DNA from: an uncultured Clostridia bacterium
GTDB taxonomy: Bacteria > Bacillota > Clostridia > Oscillospirales > Acutalibacteraceae
Length of the DNA: 64,000 bases
NCBI GenBank assembly: GCA_937884975.1
Contig: CAKZZS010000009.1
Span: forward strand, 20,539 to 84,538
Reading direction: 5' to 3'
Part shown: in pieces, positions 14,591-23,369 of the stretch
How positions within the stretch are numbered: position 1 is the stretch's first letter
Layout: each line of letters starts with the position of its first letter
Translations under genes and position numbers: made by a program
Notes under the pieces: generated by a model
The model's input: only the letters and a program-made list of their open reading frames with translations
Database searches by the model: none
What the model was told of the DNA's origin: nothing

Positions 14591-14998
14591 TCATTTTTCC
14601 TTGGGGTTGACAATGTCACGCCAGTCAAGGTCGCCGTGTTCAAGAGAATGAATCAGCGCCTCTGCAGTTGCAATATTCGTAGCAACGGGGATGTTATGAA
14701 CATCGCAGAGTCGAAGCAGAGTTGCTTCTTTAGGCTCATGCGGCTTGGGATTCAGCGGATCCCTGAAAAGCAGAAGCAGGTCAATCTCATTGCAGGCAAT
14801 CATAGCGGCAATTTGCTGGTCGCCGCCCTGCTGACCGCTTAAGAATCTTTTAATCTTAAGTCCGGTCGCCTCGGAAACGATTTTTCCGGTTGTACCCGTG
14901 GCACAAAGCGAATGACGGGAAAGCACTCCGCAATACGCAATGCAAAACTGTGTCATAAGCTCTTTTTTCTCATCGTGTGCAATTAAGGCGATATTCAT
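14591..14998 (-). CDS. mgsA: Methylglyoxal synthase
   Basis: Converts dihydroxyacetone phosphate to methylglyoxal and phosphate, an overflow bypass of glycolysis. The 135-residue protein has NIALIAHDEKK, ATGTTGKIVSEATG, the catalytic-loop sequence SGQQGGDQQIAAMI and LLLLFRDPLNPKPHEPKEA, all highly conserved. ATG 14998 was chosen because GGGAGGGAG lies immediately upstream; an in-frame GTG at 15016 would overlap that site. It follows minD in the same direction. Confidence 0.96.
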   Translation of the reverse strand: MNIALIAHDEKKELMTQFCIAYCGVLSRHSLCATGTTGKIVSEATGLKIKRFLSGQQGGDQQIAAMIACNEIDLLLLFRDPLNPKPHEPKEATLLRLCDVHNIPVATNIATAEALIHSLEHGDLDWRDIVNPKEK

Positions 14999-15090
14999 AT
15001 TCTCCCTCCCATTCACAATAAAAATAAACGCCGATAATGAATAATTATAAATATAATAACAAAAATATCTTCGGAATTCAACAATTCTTT

Positions 15091-15831
15091 TTATAAATTT
15101 GCAAATTTCAGCTCCACATTCTCGCCCTCAAGCCTTTTTGCTATCCGAAGGAAGGCGTTAAACGCGGAATTTCTTGAAGAAAGAGGGCTGCCCGTTACGG
15201 AATAAAAGGCGACTGCGCTGTCCTCCGGCACGATTCCGATAAGCCTTACGCAGGTTTTGTCAATAACCGAATCGGCGTTGAGAAATCTGCCCTTTCTTGA
15301 CTCCTTTTTACGAAAGCGGTTTATTATAAGTCTTGCCTCGCCGTCAAAGCCGTATTCACGCATTTTATCCGCCGCAACGCCTGCGCTTCTTACACAGACC
15401 TCGTCGGGAGTGGCAACCACCAGCGACATATCGGCAACCTCACTGCCAAGCCGCAGCATTTCGCCGAGTCCTGCAGGCGCGTCAAGAAAAATGTAGTCAT
15501 ACTCCCCTTTAACCTTTTGGATAATCGGCTCAAGTCCCTTTTGAGAAATGGTTTCGGAAAAGCTGACGGGAGCGCAAAGCAGGTCAGGGTTACCGTTTTC
15601 ACCCTTGACCGTCGCCTGTTCAACGTTGGCTCTGTCCTCAAGCACATCGCCCCAGTCATAGACGCATTTTTCAGTAACGCCTAAAATCAGGTCAAGACTG
15701 CGAAGAGAAACGTCCATATCAATAAGCAGCACTTTTTTATTCAGTTTTACAAGCGCTCTGCCGAGAAAAGCCGTGACGGAGGATTTACCCACGCCGCCCT
15801 TTCCGCTGGCAACAAGAAAAATGTTATGCAT
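15091..15831 (-). CDS. minD: Septum-site determining ATPase MinD
   Basis: Deviant-Walker ATPase of 246 residues that positions the division site. The Walker A motif SGKGGVGKSSVTAFLGRAL, the switch DMDVSLRSLDLILG and YDYIFLDAPAGLG are clear. The usual C-terminal amphipathic membrane helix is weak (FLRIAKRLEGENVELKFANL). It ends the mreB-mreC-mreD-pbp2 cluster, a common location in clostridia. Neither minC nor minE is in the cluster, so its partners must be encoded elsewhere or it acts without them. Confidence 0.85.
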   Translation of the reverse strand: MHNIFLVASGKGGVGKSSVTAFLGRALVKLNKKVLLIDMDVSLRSLDLILGVTEKCVYDWGDVLEDRANVEQATVKGENGNPDLLCAPVSFSETISQKGLEPIIQKVKGEYDYIFLDAPAGLGEMLRLGSEVADMSLVVATPDEVCVRSAGVAADKMREYGFDGEARLIINRFRKKESRKGRFLNADSVIDKTCVRLIGIVPEDSAVAFYSVTGSPLSSRNSAFNAFLRIAKRLEGENVELKFANL

Positions 15832-15835
15832 TTCT

Positions 15836-17947
15836 TTACCTCAAAGGCGTATTAAAGCTTTCAACTCTTTCAGCCTCGCCCACCTGTGAAAAATAAGCGG
15901 TGTAAATATCCGCCGCTATCTGGGCGGTTGACGAACCCGTTTCCGCATTCTCAACCACAATGGCAATTGCTATCTGCGGATTTTCATACGGCGCAAAGGA
16001 TATAAGCAAGCCGTTTGTGCCGCTTACGTTTTTTCCGTCAACTATCTTCGTAATTTCCGCAGTACCCGTTTTAGCCGCAACGTTTACGGGGCAGGAATTA
16101 AGCGCGCTGTTTCTTGCGCCGACCCTGCGCATACCCTCTCTTACGGTGTCAAAGGTCGTTTTCTTAAAGCCGGTTTCGTTAAGAACGGTAGGCTTCGTGT
16201 TATCGACAACCGTTTTTGTAAAGTCGTAGGATTTAACCGCTTTTACATAATGGGCCTGATACCTCGTGCCGCCGTTTGCAATTGTTGCGCAGTAGGTTGC
16301 AAGCTGAACGGGAGTGAAAAGGTTGTCCGACTGGCCTATGGCTGCCTGAACCGTGTCGCCGGGGTACCAGGTGCCGCCCTGGGAGTTTCTGTATTCAATT
16401 GACGCAAGATTTCCGCTTGCCTCGCTTAATTCGACGCCTGTTTTTTCACCTAAACCGAAAAGCTTACAGTAGGTGTTCATCTTATTTATTCCAAGCTCCA
16501 AACCCGTTTCAAAGAAGAAAATATTACACGACTGGTTAAGCGCCTCGCGGACGTCAATATTCCCGTGAACTCCGAGGCATTTAAACGTCTGATCGGTAAA
16601 TTTGCGGTAAACGCCGTTGCAGGTAAAGGTCGAAGATGCAGTGATAACGCCCTCCTCAAGTCCTGCGCAGGCAACTGCCGGCTTAAAGGTCGAACCGGGA
16701 GCATAGGTGTTCTGCAGAACCCTGTTCCACAGCGGAGAAGCCTTATCCTCAGTAAGAAGCGAATAGTCCTTTTTATATGTGTTAAGGTCAAACGTCGGGT
16801 ACGTTGCGCTCGCAAGAATTGCGCCGCTGTTTACGTCAACGGCAACTACCGCGCCTGCCGCGGGAAGATATTCGTTATAGGGGAGCTGACTGATACGTTT
16901 TTCAAGCGCTTCCTGGGCGATGCGCTGAAGCGTAGTGTCAATTGTGAGAATAACCGTGTCGCCCTGAACGGGATTTTTGGTATATCCCGTTTTTTTATTG
17001 CCGTTTGCGTCCTCAGTGGTTGTTCTTATTCCGTCCTTGCCCCTTAAATACTCCTCCATTGCGCTTTCGATGCCGAACTGACCGATTTTATCGTTAAGTC
17101 CGTAACCGTATTTCGCCTTAATAGAGGCGATTTCATCGCTTGAAAGCCCGGGGACCGCAAGCCTTTCCTCAAGGTCCGCCTTATGCTCCTCATACTGCTC
17201 GGCATTTATCGAATCAACATAGCCTAAAATATGCGGCGCAAGAGAGCCTGTAACGTATTCACGGTAAGTAACTATCTGGACGTCAACGCCCCTGTAAAAA
17301 TCGCTGTTCTCCTTTATATAGGAGATAATTGTCTCGGGCACGTCCTCGGCAAAAACATAGGGGTTATCCGTCGTGAAAAGGAGCTTTTTCATATTGTAGC
17401 AGACGGAAATAATCTTTATCTGGTCCTTAATCGGGTAACTCTCTACCTCGTAACGCTCAACAAGCGCGTCAAAGCAGTTTTGCGCAGAGGCGTAATCGTT
17501 CAGGTAAAGATAGTCCTTGCTTTTAAGAAAGGCGATATCGCTTTCCATATCCTCAATAAAAACGGGCTTGAGGTTTTTGTCAAGCTCAATGGGTAACGCG
17601 TTTATCCACTCGAGCTTGTTTTTTTCAAGCAGCTTTATAAGCGCAATAATAATCTCGTTTCTTTCCGACTGCTTTGTTGCGGACGGAAAATACGAGCCGT
17701 CAAAAATAATGCTGTTTCCCTGACGGTTTGTAACGAGCGGATTTCCGTTTGTGTCAAGTATCTGTCCGCGCGCTCCCTCAACGGTGACGTTGCTTACGCT
17801 CAATGCGTCGTGAGCGGCGGAATACTCTTCGCCGTGGATAATCTGAACCGAAAAAAGCGCAAAGGCGAACACAACGAGCACCGCAACCGAAAGCCCGATA
17901 AGAAAAGCATATCTGCGCTTATCCCTTTTAAGAGCATCGCGGGTCAT
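15836..17947 (-). CDS. mrdA: Penicillin-binding protein 2, elongation transpeptidase
   Basis: Cross-links peptidoglycan during side-wall growth with the MreBCD complex. A short cytoplasmic tail and one membrane helix (about residues 15-37) precede the dimerisation domain and the transpeptidase. The active-site motifs are STFK (nucleophile serine), SCN and KTGTAE. At 703 residues it is somewhat long, with extra sequence between the N-terminal and catalytic domains. ATG 17947 follows GGAGG by eight bases; the in-frame GTG at 17956 overlaps that site and was rejected. Confidence 0.93.
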   Translation of the reverse strand: MTRDALKRDKRRYAFLIGLSVAVLVVFAFALFSVQIIHGEEYSAAHDALSVSNVTVEGARGQILDTNGNPLVTNRQGNSIIFDGSYFPSATKQSERNEIIIALIKLLEKNKLEWINALPIELDKNLKPVFIEDMESDIAFLKSKDYLYLNDYASAQNCFDALVERYEVESYPIKDQIKIISVCYNMKKLLFTTDNPYVFAEDVPETIISYIKENSDFYRGVDVQIVTYREYVTGSLAPHILGYVDSINAEQYEEHKADLEERLAVPGLSSDEIASIKAKYGYGLNDKIGQFGIESAMEEYLRGKDGIRTTTEDANGNKKTGYTKNPVQGDTVILTIDTTLQRIAQEALEKRISQLPYNEYLPAAGAVVAVDVNSGAILASATYPTFDLNTYKKDYSLLTEDKASPLWNRVLQNTYAPGSTFKPAVACAGLEEGVITASSTFTCNGVYRKFTDQTFKCLGVHGNIDVREALNQSCNIFFFETGLELGINKMNTYCKLFGLGEKTGVELSEASGNLASIEYRNSQGGTWYPGDTVQAAIGQSDNLFTPVQLATYCATIANGGTRYQAHYVKAVKSYDFTKTVVDNTKPTVLNETGFKKTTFDTVREGMRRVGARNSALNSCPVNVAAKTGTAEITKIVDGKNVSGTNGLLISFAPYENPQIAIAIVVENAETGSSTAQIAADIYTAYFSQVGEAERVESFNTPLR

Positions 17948-17981
17948 TTTGTTCACCTCCGTTAAAGGTTAAATGCGTTTT

Positions 17982-18500
17982 TCAGTATTCAACCGTATAT
18001 TTTTTTGAAATATTTTTTATAACAAAATAGAAAATGAATGTTAAAAGAAAGCTGAACGCCGCGCCGGGAAAATAGTACCTGACAAAAAGGTACGCCGGCC
18101 GTTCGATTCCCTGCGCGGAAATGAAGAACATAACGTAGAGAATTGAATATAAAAGGCAGGCAGCCGCTGACAGAACAAGACTTGTGACAAGATTTTTCTG
18201 CATAAGATATCTTACAAGCACTCCTGCAACCGCGCATATTAAAAACAAAAGCAGCGCGTTGTAGCCGTCTCCGCCGCCGTGGGACAAATCCCAGAGCGCG
18301 CCTGCAAAAATTCCGAAAGCCGCTCCCCAGCGTTCCCCCTCAAAAATTGCAATGCAAACGCAAAGCGGAACGAGAAGAAAGACGTGAATGCCGAAAAGTG
18401 ACGGGAAATACCCCTCGGTCAACTGAAGCAGGGCGCAAAGAATAATCACCGCCGCAATAAGAAGCCTGCGCTTGAGAAGAATTTTGGTTTGCTTTTCCAT
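17982..18500 (-). CDS. mreD: Rod shape-determining protein MreD
   Basis: A small integral membrane protein (172 aa) with about five predicted helices, including RLLIAAVIILCALLQLTEGYF and LLFLICAVAGVLVRYL. It links MreC to the elongation machinery. The ATG overlaps the mreC stop by one base, consistent with coupled translation within mreBCD. Sequence conservation in this family is low; the position between mreC and the elongation PBP makes the call. Confidence 0.88.
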   Translation of the reverse strand: MEKQTKILLKRRLLIAAVIILCALLQLTEGYFPSLFGIHVFLLVPLCVCIAIFEGERWGAAFGIFAGALWDLSHGGGDGYNALLLFLICAVAGVLVRYLMQKNLVTSLVLSAAACLLYSILYVMFFISAQGIERPAYLFVRYYFPGAAFSFLLTFIFYFVIKNISKKYTVEY

Positions 18501-19339
18501 TATTTCTTCTCCCCGAAGTCGGTTATGATAAAGACGTCCTGAAGAGTGGTTATATCAATATCCGGCTCAATTATTGCGTTTGATGAAACGTTTGCCTCGT
18601 CCGCCTCGACGCTTACCACGGTTCCGATAATCAGTCCCCTCGGATAAATGCCGCCGATTCCCGACGTGCAAACGATACCTCCGCTCGTGACAACGGAGTT
18701 TCCGTCGAGACCGGAAAGCATACATCTTCCCTTGAGCGCAAGATTTGTATTTGAATTTACATAGCCTATTTCACCCGAACGGATTTCATAAGCGCTGATG
18801 TTGACCTTCGGGTTAAAAATCGTATGAATTACGCAGGAGGAAACATTAACCTCCTTGACAACTCCTATCAGGTGCTCCCCGTAAATTACGGGACAGTTCA
18901 CCGTAACTCCGTCGGACGAGCCTGCGTTTACGGTAAACGAGCCGAAAACATCCGCCGAATCCCTTCCTATAACGGAAGCCGCGGCAAATTTATAATCGGG
19001 ATTATCGTTTTTAACCTCAAGGAAGTTTTCGTAGCTTTCAACCTTTTTCTTGAGCTTTTCGTAATCGACAAGCTGACTCTGATACTCAATAACCTTGTTT
19101 TCAAGCTCCCTTACCCTTTCGCGGTATTCCGACGCGGAAACAAACGCGCCCGAAAAGTTCTCAAACTTTTCAGCCGCATAAGACGCAAGGCGCTGCAGGG
19201 GGCTGAAAACAACACCTGCAACGCTTGTTACGGGGCTTGTGCCGTTATTCGTTACCGCCGCAAAGAAAATTCCCAGCAGACAGAACGCGAGCATCAAAGC
19301 CAATATTTTAAATGAAGTTGTTTTAAAAAAATTCTTCAT
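18500..19339 (-). CDS. mreC: Rod shape-determining protein MreC
   Basis: Membrane-anchored scaffold of the elongation complex (279 aa). An N-terminal helix (ILALMLAFCLLGIFFAAV) is followed by a coiled coil (about residues 70-105, YRERVRELENKVIEYQSQL) and the beta-rich MreC domain with AASVIGRDSADVFGSFTVNAG and the late segment GGIYPRGLIIGTV. Confidence 0.93.
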   Translation of the reverse strand: MKNFFKTTSFKILALMLAFCLLGIFFAAVTNNGTSPVTSVAGVVFSPLQRLASYAAEKFENFSGAFVSASEYRERVRELENKVIEYQSQLVDYEKLKKKVESYENFLEVKNDNPDYKFAAASVIGRDSADVFGSFTVNAGSSDGVTVNCPVIYGEHLIGVVKEVNVSSCVIHTIFNPKVNISAYEIRSGEIGYVNSNTNLALKGRCMLSGLDGNSVVTSGGIVCTSGIGGIYPRGLIIGTVVSVEADEANVSSNAIIEPDIDITTLQDVFIITDFGEKK

Positions 19340-19363
19340 AAAAGCTTTCCTTTTTAAAGCGAA

Positions 19364-20365
19364 TTATCTTTCGCCTCTGAAGAAATTGCCCTCAAGGCAC
19401 ATTCCCGTTCCGTCAACTACGCAGTCAAGCGGATTTTCCGCAACGTGAACGGGCATTTTTGTTTCAGCCTCAATAAGCTTATCAAGACCGCGAAGCATTG
19501 CACCGCCGCCCGTGAGCATAATGCCGCGGTCAATAATGTCCGCTGAAAGCTCGGGCGGAGTCTTTTCAAGAGTGCTTCTTATTGCGTCAAGAATCTGCTC
19601 AACCGGGTCTGTAAGAGCCTCACGGACCTCCGCAGAGGTAATTTCAATGTTCCTCGGAAGGCCGTCCATAAGGTTTCTGCCCTTAACGTCCATTGCGCCC
19701 TCGGCGTCATACGGATAAGCCGAACCCAATTTGATTTTTATATCCTCGGCTGTTCTTTCGCCGATAAGAAGATTATATTTTTTCTTGATATAGTTGATAA
19801 TTGCCTCGTCAAAATTGTCGCCTGCAACGCGTACCGAACGGGAGGTAACAATATCGCCGAGTGAAATAACCGCAACCTCACTTGTACCGCCGCCGATATC
19901 AACAACCATACTGCCCGTAGCTTCCTTAATGGGAAGTCCGGCGCCGATAGCCGCCGCAAGAGGCTCCTCAATAAGGCTGACATATCTGGCTCCGGCGCTT
20001 TTTGCCGCGTCGTGAACCGCTTTTCTTTCAACCTCTGTGATGCCAGACGGGACGCAAATCATAACTCTTGCCCTTGAAAACGGAGAAGAGCTGATAGCCT
20101 TTTTGATAAAAGCCATAAGCATTTCACTCGTTATTTCAAAGTCGGCTATAACGCCGTCCTTAAGAGGACGGTAAGCCTTAATTGAACCGGGCGTACGGCC
20201 TATCATTTCCTTTGCCTCGTTGCCGACTGCAACTACCTTTATGGGATTTTGTGTAATATCAGCCGCAACAACGCTCGGTTCGCGAAGAACTATTCCCTTG
20301 CCCTTAACGTAGACAAGAGTGTTTGCCGTACCTAAATCTATACCAATGTCCTGTGCAAATAACAT
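19364..20365 (-). CDS. mreB: Rod shape-determining actin homologue MreB
   Basis: Actin-like ATPase (333 aa) that forms membrane-associated filaments guiding side-wall synthesis. The phosphate-binding loops DIGIDLGTANTLVYVKGKG and VVDIGGGTSEVAVISLG and the C-terminal GIMLTGGGAMLRGLD are textbook matches. First gene of the mreBCD-mrdA-minD set; a cell-shape role implies a rod or ovoid cell. Confidence 0.97.
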   Translation of the reverse strand: MLFAQDIGIDLGTANTLVYVKGKGIVLREPSVVAADITQNPIKVVAVGNEAKEMIGRTPGSIKAYRPLKDGVIADFEITSEMLMAFIKKAISSSPFSRARVMICVPSGITEVERKAVHDAAKSAGARYVSLIEEPLAAAIGAGLPIKEATGSMVVDIGGGTSEVAVISLGDIVTSRSVRVAGDNFDEAIINYIKKKYNLLIGERTAEDIKIKLGSAYPYDAEGAMDVKGRNLMDGLPRNIEITSAEVREALTDPVEQILDAIRSTLEKTPPELSADIIDRGIMLTGGGAMLRGLDKLIEAETKMPVHVAENPLDCVVDGTGMCLEGNFFRGER

Positions 20366-20392
20366 TGTTTAATCCCCTTCTTAAAAATTTGA

Positions 20393-20421
20393 TAAAAACG
20401 GAGCGGTGAAATTCCGCTCCG
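20393..20421 (-). terminator. Terminator of pnp
   Basis: CGGAGCGG/CCGCTCCG stem with a seven-base loop followed on the minus strand by TTTTTATC. Confidence 0.85.
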
Positions 20422-20435
20422 CACTAAATTAAAAA

Positions 20436-22634
20436 TCAGTCGTCGCGTCTTCTTCTGTTATTGAAGTTTTTCTTGTGCTGGGGACGTCTTGAGCTTTCCG
20501 AAATATCGTTTTCGGGAACAAGACCCTTTACCTCAATAAGAGCGTCCCTGCGAGAAAGGTTAATTCTGCCCTGGTCGTCTATTTCAAGAACCTTGACCAT
20601 AACCTCGTCGCCTACGTTTACAACGTCCTCAACCTTTTCAACACGCTTTACGTCAAGGTGGCTTATATGAACAAGTCCCTCCTTGCCGGGTGCGATTTCA
20701 ACAAACGCGCCGAAGCTCATAAGACGGGTGACAACACCTGCGTAAATTGCGCCGATTTCAGGGTCGTTTGCAATTGTTTCAACCATAAGAAGCGCTCTCT
20801 TTGCGTTATCAAGGTCGATTGCGGAAATATAAACTCTGCCGTCCTCTTCGACGTCAACCTTACAGTCGCATTCAGCGCAGATTTTCTGGATAACCTTGCC
20901 CTGCTTGCCGATAACGTCGCCGATTTTCTCGGGGTTAATCTTCGTTGAAAGCATTTTCGGAGCGTACTTTGAAAGCTCCGGTCGAGGCTCGGAAATAACG
21001 GGAAGCATAATCTCGTCAAGAATATAATTTCTTGCCTTATGAGTCTTTGCGAAAGCTTCCTTGATGATTTCGGGAGTAAGTCCGTGGACCTTTAAGTCCA
21101 TCTGGATAGCGGTGATACCCTTCTTCGTGCCGGCAACCTTAAAGTCCATATCGCCGTAGAAATCCTCAAGACCCTGGATATCAACCATTGTCATAAAGTC
21201 GCCGTAAACGCCCTCGTCGCCCGTGATAAGACCGCAGGAAATACCTGCAACGGGAGCCTTAATCGGAACGCCGGCTGCCATAAGAGCAAGAGTTGAGCCG
21301 CAGATAGAACCCTGTGAGGTTGAGCCGTTTGAAGAGAGAACCTCGCTTACTACGCGGATAGCATACGGGAACTCGTCAACAGACGGAATAACGGGAAGAA
21401 GCGCCTTTTCAGCAAGCGCGCCGTGACCGATTTCACGTCTGCCGGGGCCTCTTGAGGGCTTTGTTTCACCGACTGAATATGACGGGAAATTGTAGTGATG
21501 GATATATCTCTTTTCGGTCTGTTCGTCAAGGCCGTCAAGCTGCTGGGCGTCGCTCATGGGAGCAAGAGTTGCAATTGAGAGCACCTGAGTCTGACCTCTT
21601 GTGAAAAGACCCGAGCCGTGAACGCGCGCAAGAAGGTCAACCTCTGCGTTAAGCGGACGGATTTCGTCAATGCCTCTGCCGTCAACACGCTTATGCTCGT
21701 CCTTAAGCCAGGAACGGACAACGTGCTTCTGAACAAGATACATAATTTCGTCAATTTTTTCGGGATGCTCCTCAAAGAGCTCGTCAAATTTTTCGTGAAC
21801 CGCTTCATAAACAGGAAGAAGAGCAGCGTCACGAACGTTTTTGTCGTCGGTGTCAAGAGCCTTCTTAACGTCCTCAATGCAGAAATCCTCTATCTGCTTA
21901 AAGATTTCGGGATCGGGATCGGAGGACTCATAAGTGAATTTCTCCTTGCCGACCTCGGCAACAATTTCGTTAATGAATTTTACGATTTTCTTGTTTTCCT
22001 CGTGACCTGCCATAATGGCGTCAAACATTGTTTCGTCGTCAATTTCGTTTGCGCCTGCTTCGATCATGGCAACAAGGTCCGCAGTGGAAGCAACCGTAAG
22101 AACAAGGTCGCTCTTTTCTCTCTGCTCAAGGTTGGGGTTAATAACTATCTGTCCCTCAACAAGTCCTACATTTACACCTGAAATCGGGCCGTCCCACGGA
22201 ATATCGGAAATGGCGATAGCTGCCGAAACGCCGATCATAGCGGTAATTTCGGGCGAGCAGTCGGGGTCAACCGACATAACGGTTGCAACTACCGAGCAGT
22301 CGTTTCTTAAGTCTTTCGGGAAAAGCGGACGGATAGGTCTGTCGATACAACGGGAGGTGAGAATTGCCTTCTCACTCGGTCTTGACTCTCTTCTCTGGAA
22401 GGAGCCGGGAATTTTACCGACAGAATACATTTTTTCTTCATAGTCAACCGAGAGAGGGAAGAAATCAACGCCCTCTCTGGGCTTTGCGGATGCGGTTACG
22501 TTACAGAGAACCTCTGTCTCGCCGTAACGCGCAAGGATGGATGCGTTTGCAAGGCCTGCCATTTTACCCGTTTCAAGGGTAAGCTTTCTGCCTGCAAGCT
22601 CGGTTTCCCAAACCTTAAAGTTCTTGAAAAACAT
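20436..22634 (-). CDS. pnp: Polynucleotide phosphorylase
   Basis: Phosphorolytic 3'-5' exoribonuclease (732 aa). Two RNase PH-like domains (second one with HGSGLFTRGQTQVLSIATLA and GRREIGHGALAEKALLP) flank an alpha-helical linker; a KH domain (NPEKIGDVIGKQGKVIQKI) and an S1 domain (GAIYAGVVTRLMSFGAFVEI) follow. ATG 22634 sits eight bases after GAGGT; an upstream ATG at 22652 is possible but poorly placed. It follows rpsO, the classic rpsO-pnp order, with a long inverted repeat in the spacer. Confidence 0.97.
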   Translation of the reverse strand: MFFKNFKVWETELAGRKLTLETGKMAGLANASILARYGETEVLCNVTASAKPREGVDFFPLSVDYEEKMYSVGKIPGSFQRRESRPSEKAILTSRCIDRPIRPLFPKDLRNDCSVVATVMSVDPDCSPEITAMIGVSAAIAISDIPWDGPISGVNVGLVEGQIVINPNLEQREKSDLVLTVASTADLVAMIEAGANEIDDETMFDAIMAGHEENKKIVKFINEIVAEVGKEKFTYESSDPDPEIFKQIEDFCIEDVKKALDTDDKNVRDAALLPVYEAVHEKFDELFEEHPEKIDEIMYLVQKHVVRSWLKDEHKRVDGRGIDEIRPLNAEVDLLARVHGSGLFTRGQTQVLSIATLAPMSDAQQLDGLDEQTEKRYIHHYNFPSYSVGETKPSRGPGRREIGHGALAEKALLPVIPSVDEFPYAIRVVSEVLSSNGSTSQGSICGSTLALMAAGVPIKAPVAGISCGLITGDEGVYGDFMTMVDIQGLEDFYGDMDFKVAGTKKGITAIQMDLKVHGLTPEIIKEAFAKTHKARNYILDEIMLPVISEPRPELSKYAPKMLSTKINPEKIGDVIGKQGKVIQKICAECDCKVDVEEDGRVYISAIDLDNAKRALLMVETIANDPEIGAIYAGVVTRLMSFGAFVEIAPGKEGLVHISHLDVKRVEKVEDVVNVGDEVMVKVLEIDDQGRINLSRRDALIEVKGLVPENDISESSRRPQHKKNFNNRRRRDD

Positions 22635-22669
22635 AGTTTTTACCTCTTTCATTTTTTATTTTTCACCGA

Positions 22670-22755
22670 GGCAAAAACCTGTTTAGCAATAAACAGAACC
22701 TTTAAAAAAATAAATCTCAAAAACTCTGTTTACCGCTAAAACCTGTGTTTTTGCC
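22670..22755 (-). promoter_or_regulatory. Long imperfect hairpin in the pnp leader
   Basis: Outer arms GGCAAAAAC (22670-22678) and GTTTTTGCC (22747-22755) close a structure whose inner parts TTTAGC/GCTAAA and TAAACAGA/TCTGTTTA also pair, leaving a T-rich loop. It lies in the 5' leader of pnp, where other bacteria carry an RNase III target used for PNPase autoregulation. The function here is inferred. Confidence 0.55.
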
Positions 22756-22787
22756 CCGAAAAATTACGTTTCTAAAAAGCAAATCAA

Positions 22788-22811
22788 GGCAAGCAGAACA
22801 CTCTGCTTGCC
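22788..22811 (-). terminator. Terminator or processing hairpin after rpsO
   Basis: A 10-bp perfect stem (GGCAAGCAGA with its complement) with a four-base loop, followed on the minus strand by an interrupted T-run ending in TTTTT. Confidence 0.7.
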
Positions 22812-22821
22812 CCGAAAAAAC

Positions 22822-23085
22822 TTATTTACGAATACCCAACTGAGCGATAATCGAACGGTATCTCTCGATGTCAACCTTCTGCAAATAAGCAAGAAGATTT
22901 CTTCTGTGACCGACCATCTTAAGAAGTCCTCTTCTTGAGTGATGATCCTTCGGATGAGCCTTGAAATGCTCGTTCAAATCGTTAATTCTCTTTGTGAGGA
23001 CCGCGATCTGAACCTCGGGAGAACCCGTGTCGCCCTCGTGAGTAGCGTACTTGGCCATTATAGCCTGCTTTTCTTCTTTTGTCAT
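22822..23085 (-). CDS. rpsO: 30S ribosomal protein S15
   Basis: An 87-residue protein that binds 16S rRNA. The sequence HEGDTGSPEVQIAVLTKRINDL and the late HHSRRGLLKMVGHRRNLLAYL are diagnostic. ATG 23085 follows GAGGTG; the in-frame GTG at 23094 overlaps this site and would give a longer tail than the usual 87-89 residues. The gene is followed by pnp. Confidence 0.97.
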   Translation of the reverse strand: MTKEEKQAIMAKYATHEGDTGSPEVQIAVLTKRINDLNEHFKAHPKDHHSRRGLLKMVGHRRNLLAYLQKVDIERYRSIIAQLGIRK

Positions 23086-23369
23086 TTTTTTCACCTCATT
23101 GAAATTTTAACGTGATTTCACAGAAGAAGGCAGGTGAACACTGTTAAACAGTTTACTCCTTAATCCGAGAAATCCGTTTTAGCGAATGAATTGTATCATA
23201 ATCGGACCTGTTTGTCAATTAAATTTTTGGCTTGTTTTTCATTAAATTTTTGCCTATACAAGAGGTTGAAAAACCGCCTGCGCCCGACACAAAATATAGA
23301 TTATTATAATACTTTTATTATTACCCGTTTTATGCTATAATATTTAAAATAAAAAAAGCAGGTGAAAAA

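Noticed and set aside
21618..22181. A 187-codon plus-strand open frame
   Set aside because: Lies entirely antisense to pnp; composition reflects the third-base pattern of the real gene.
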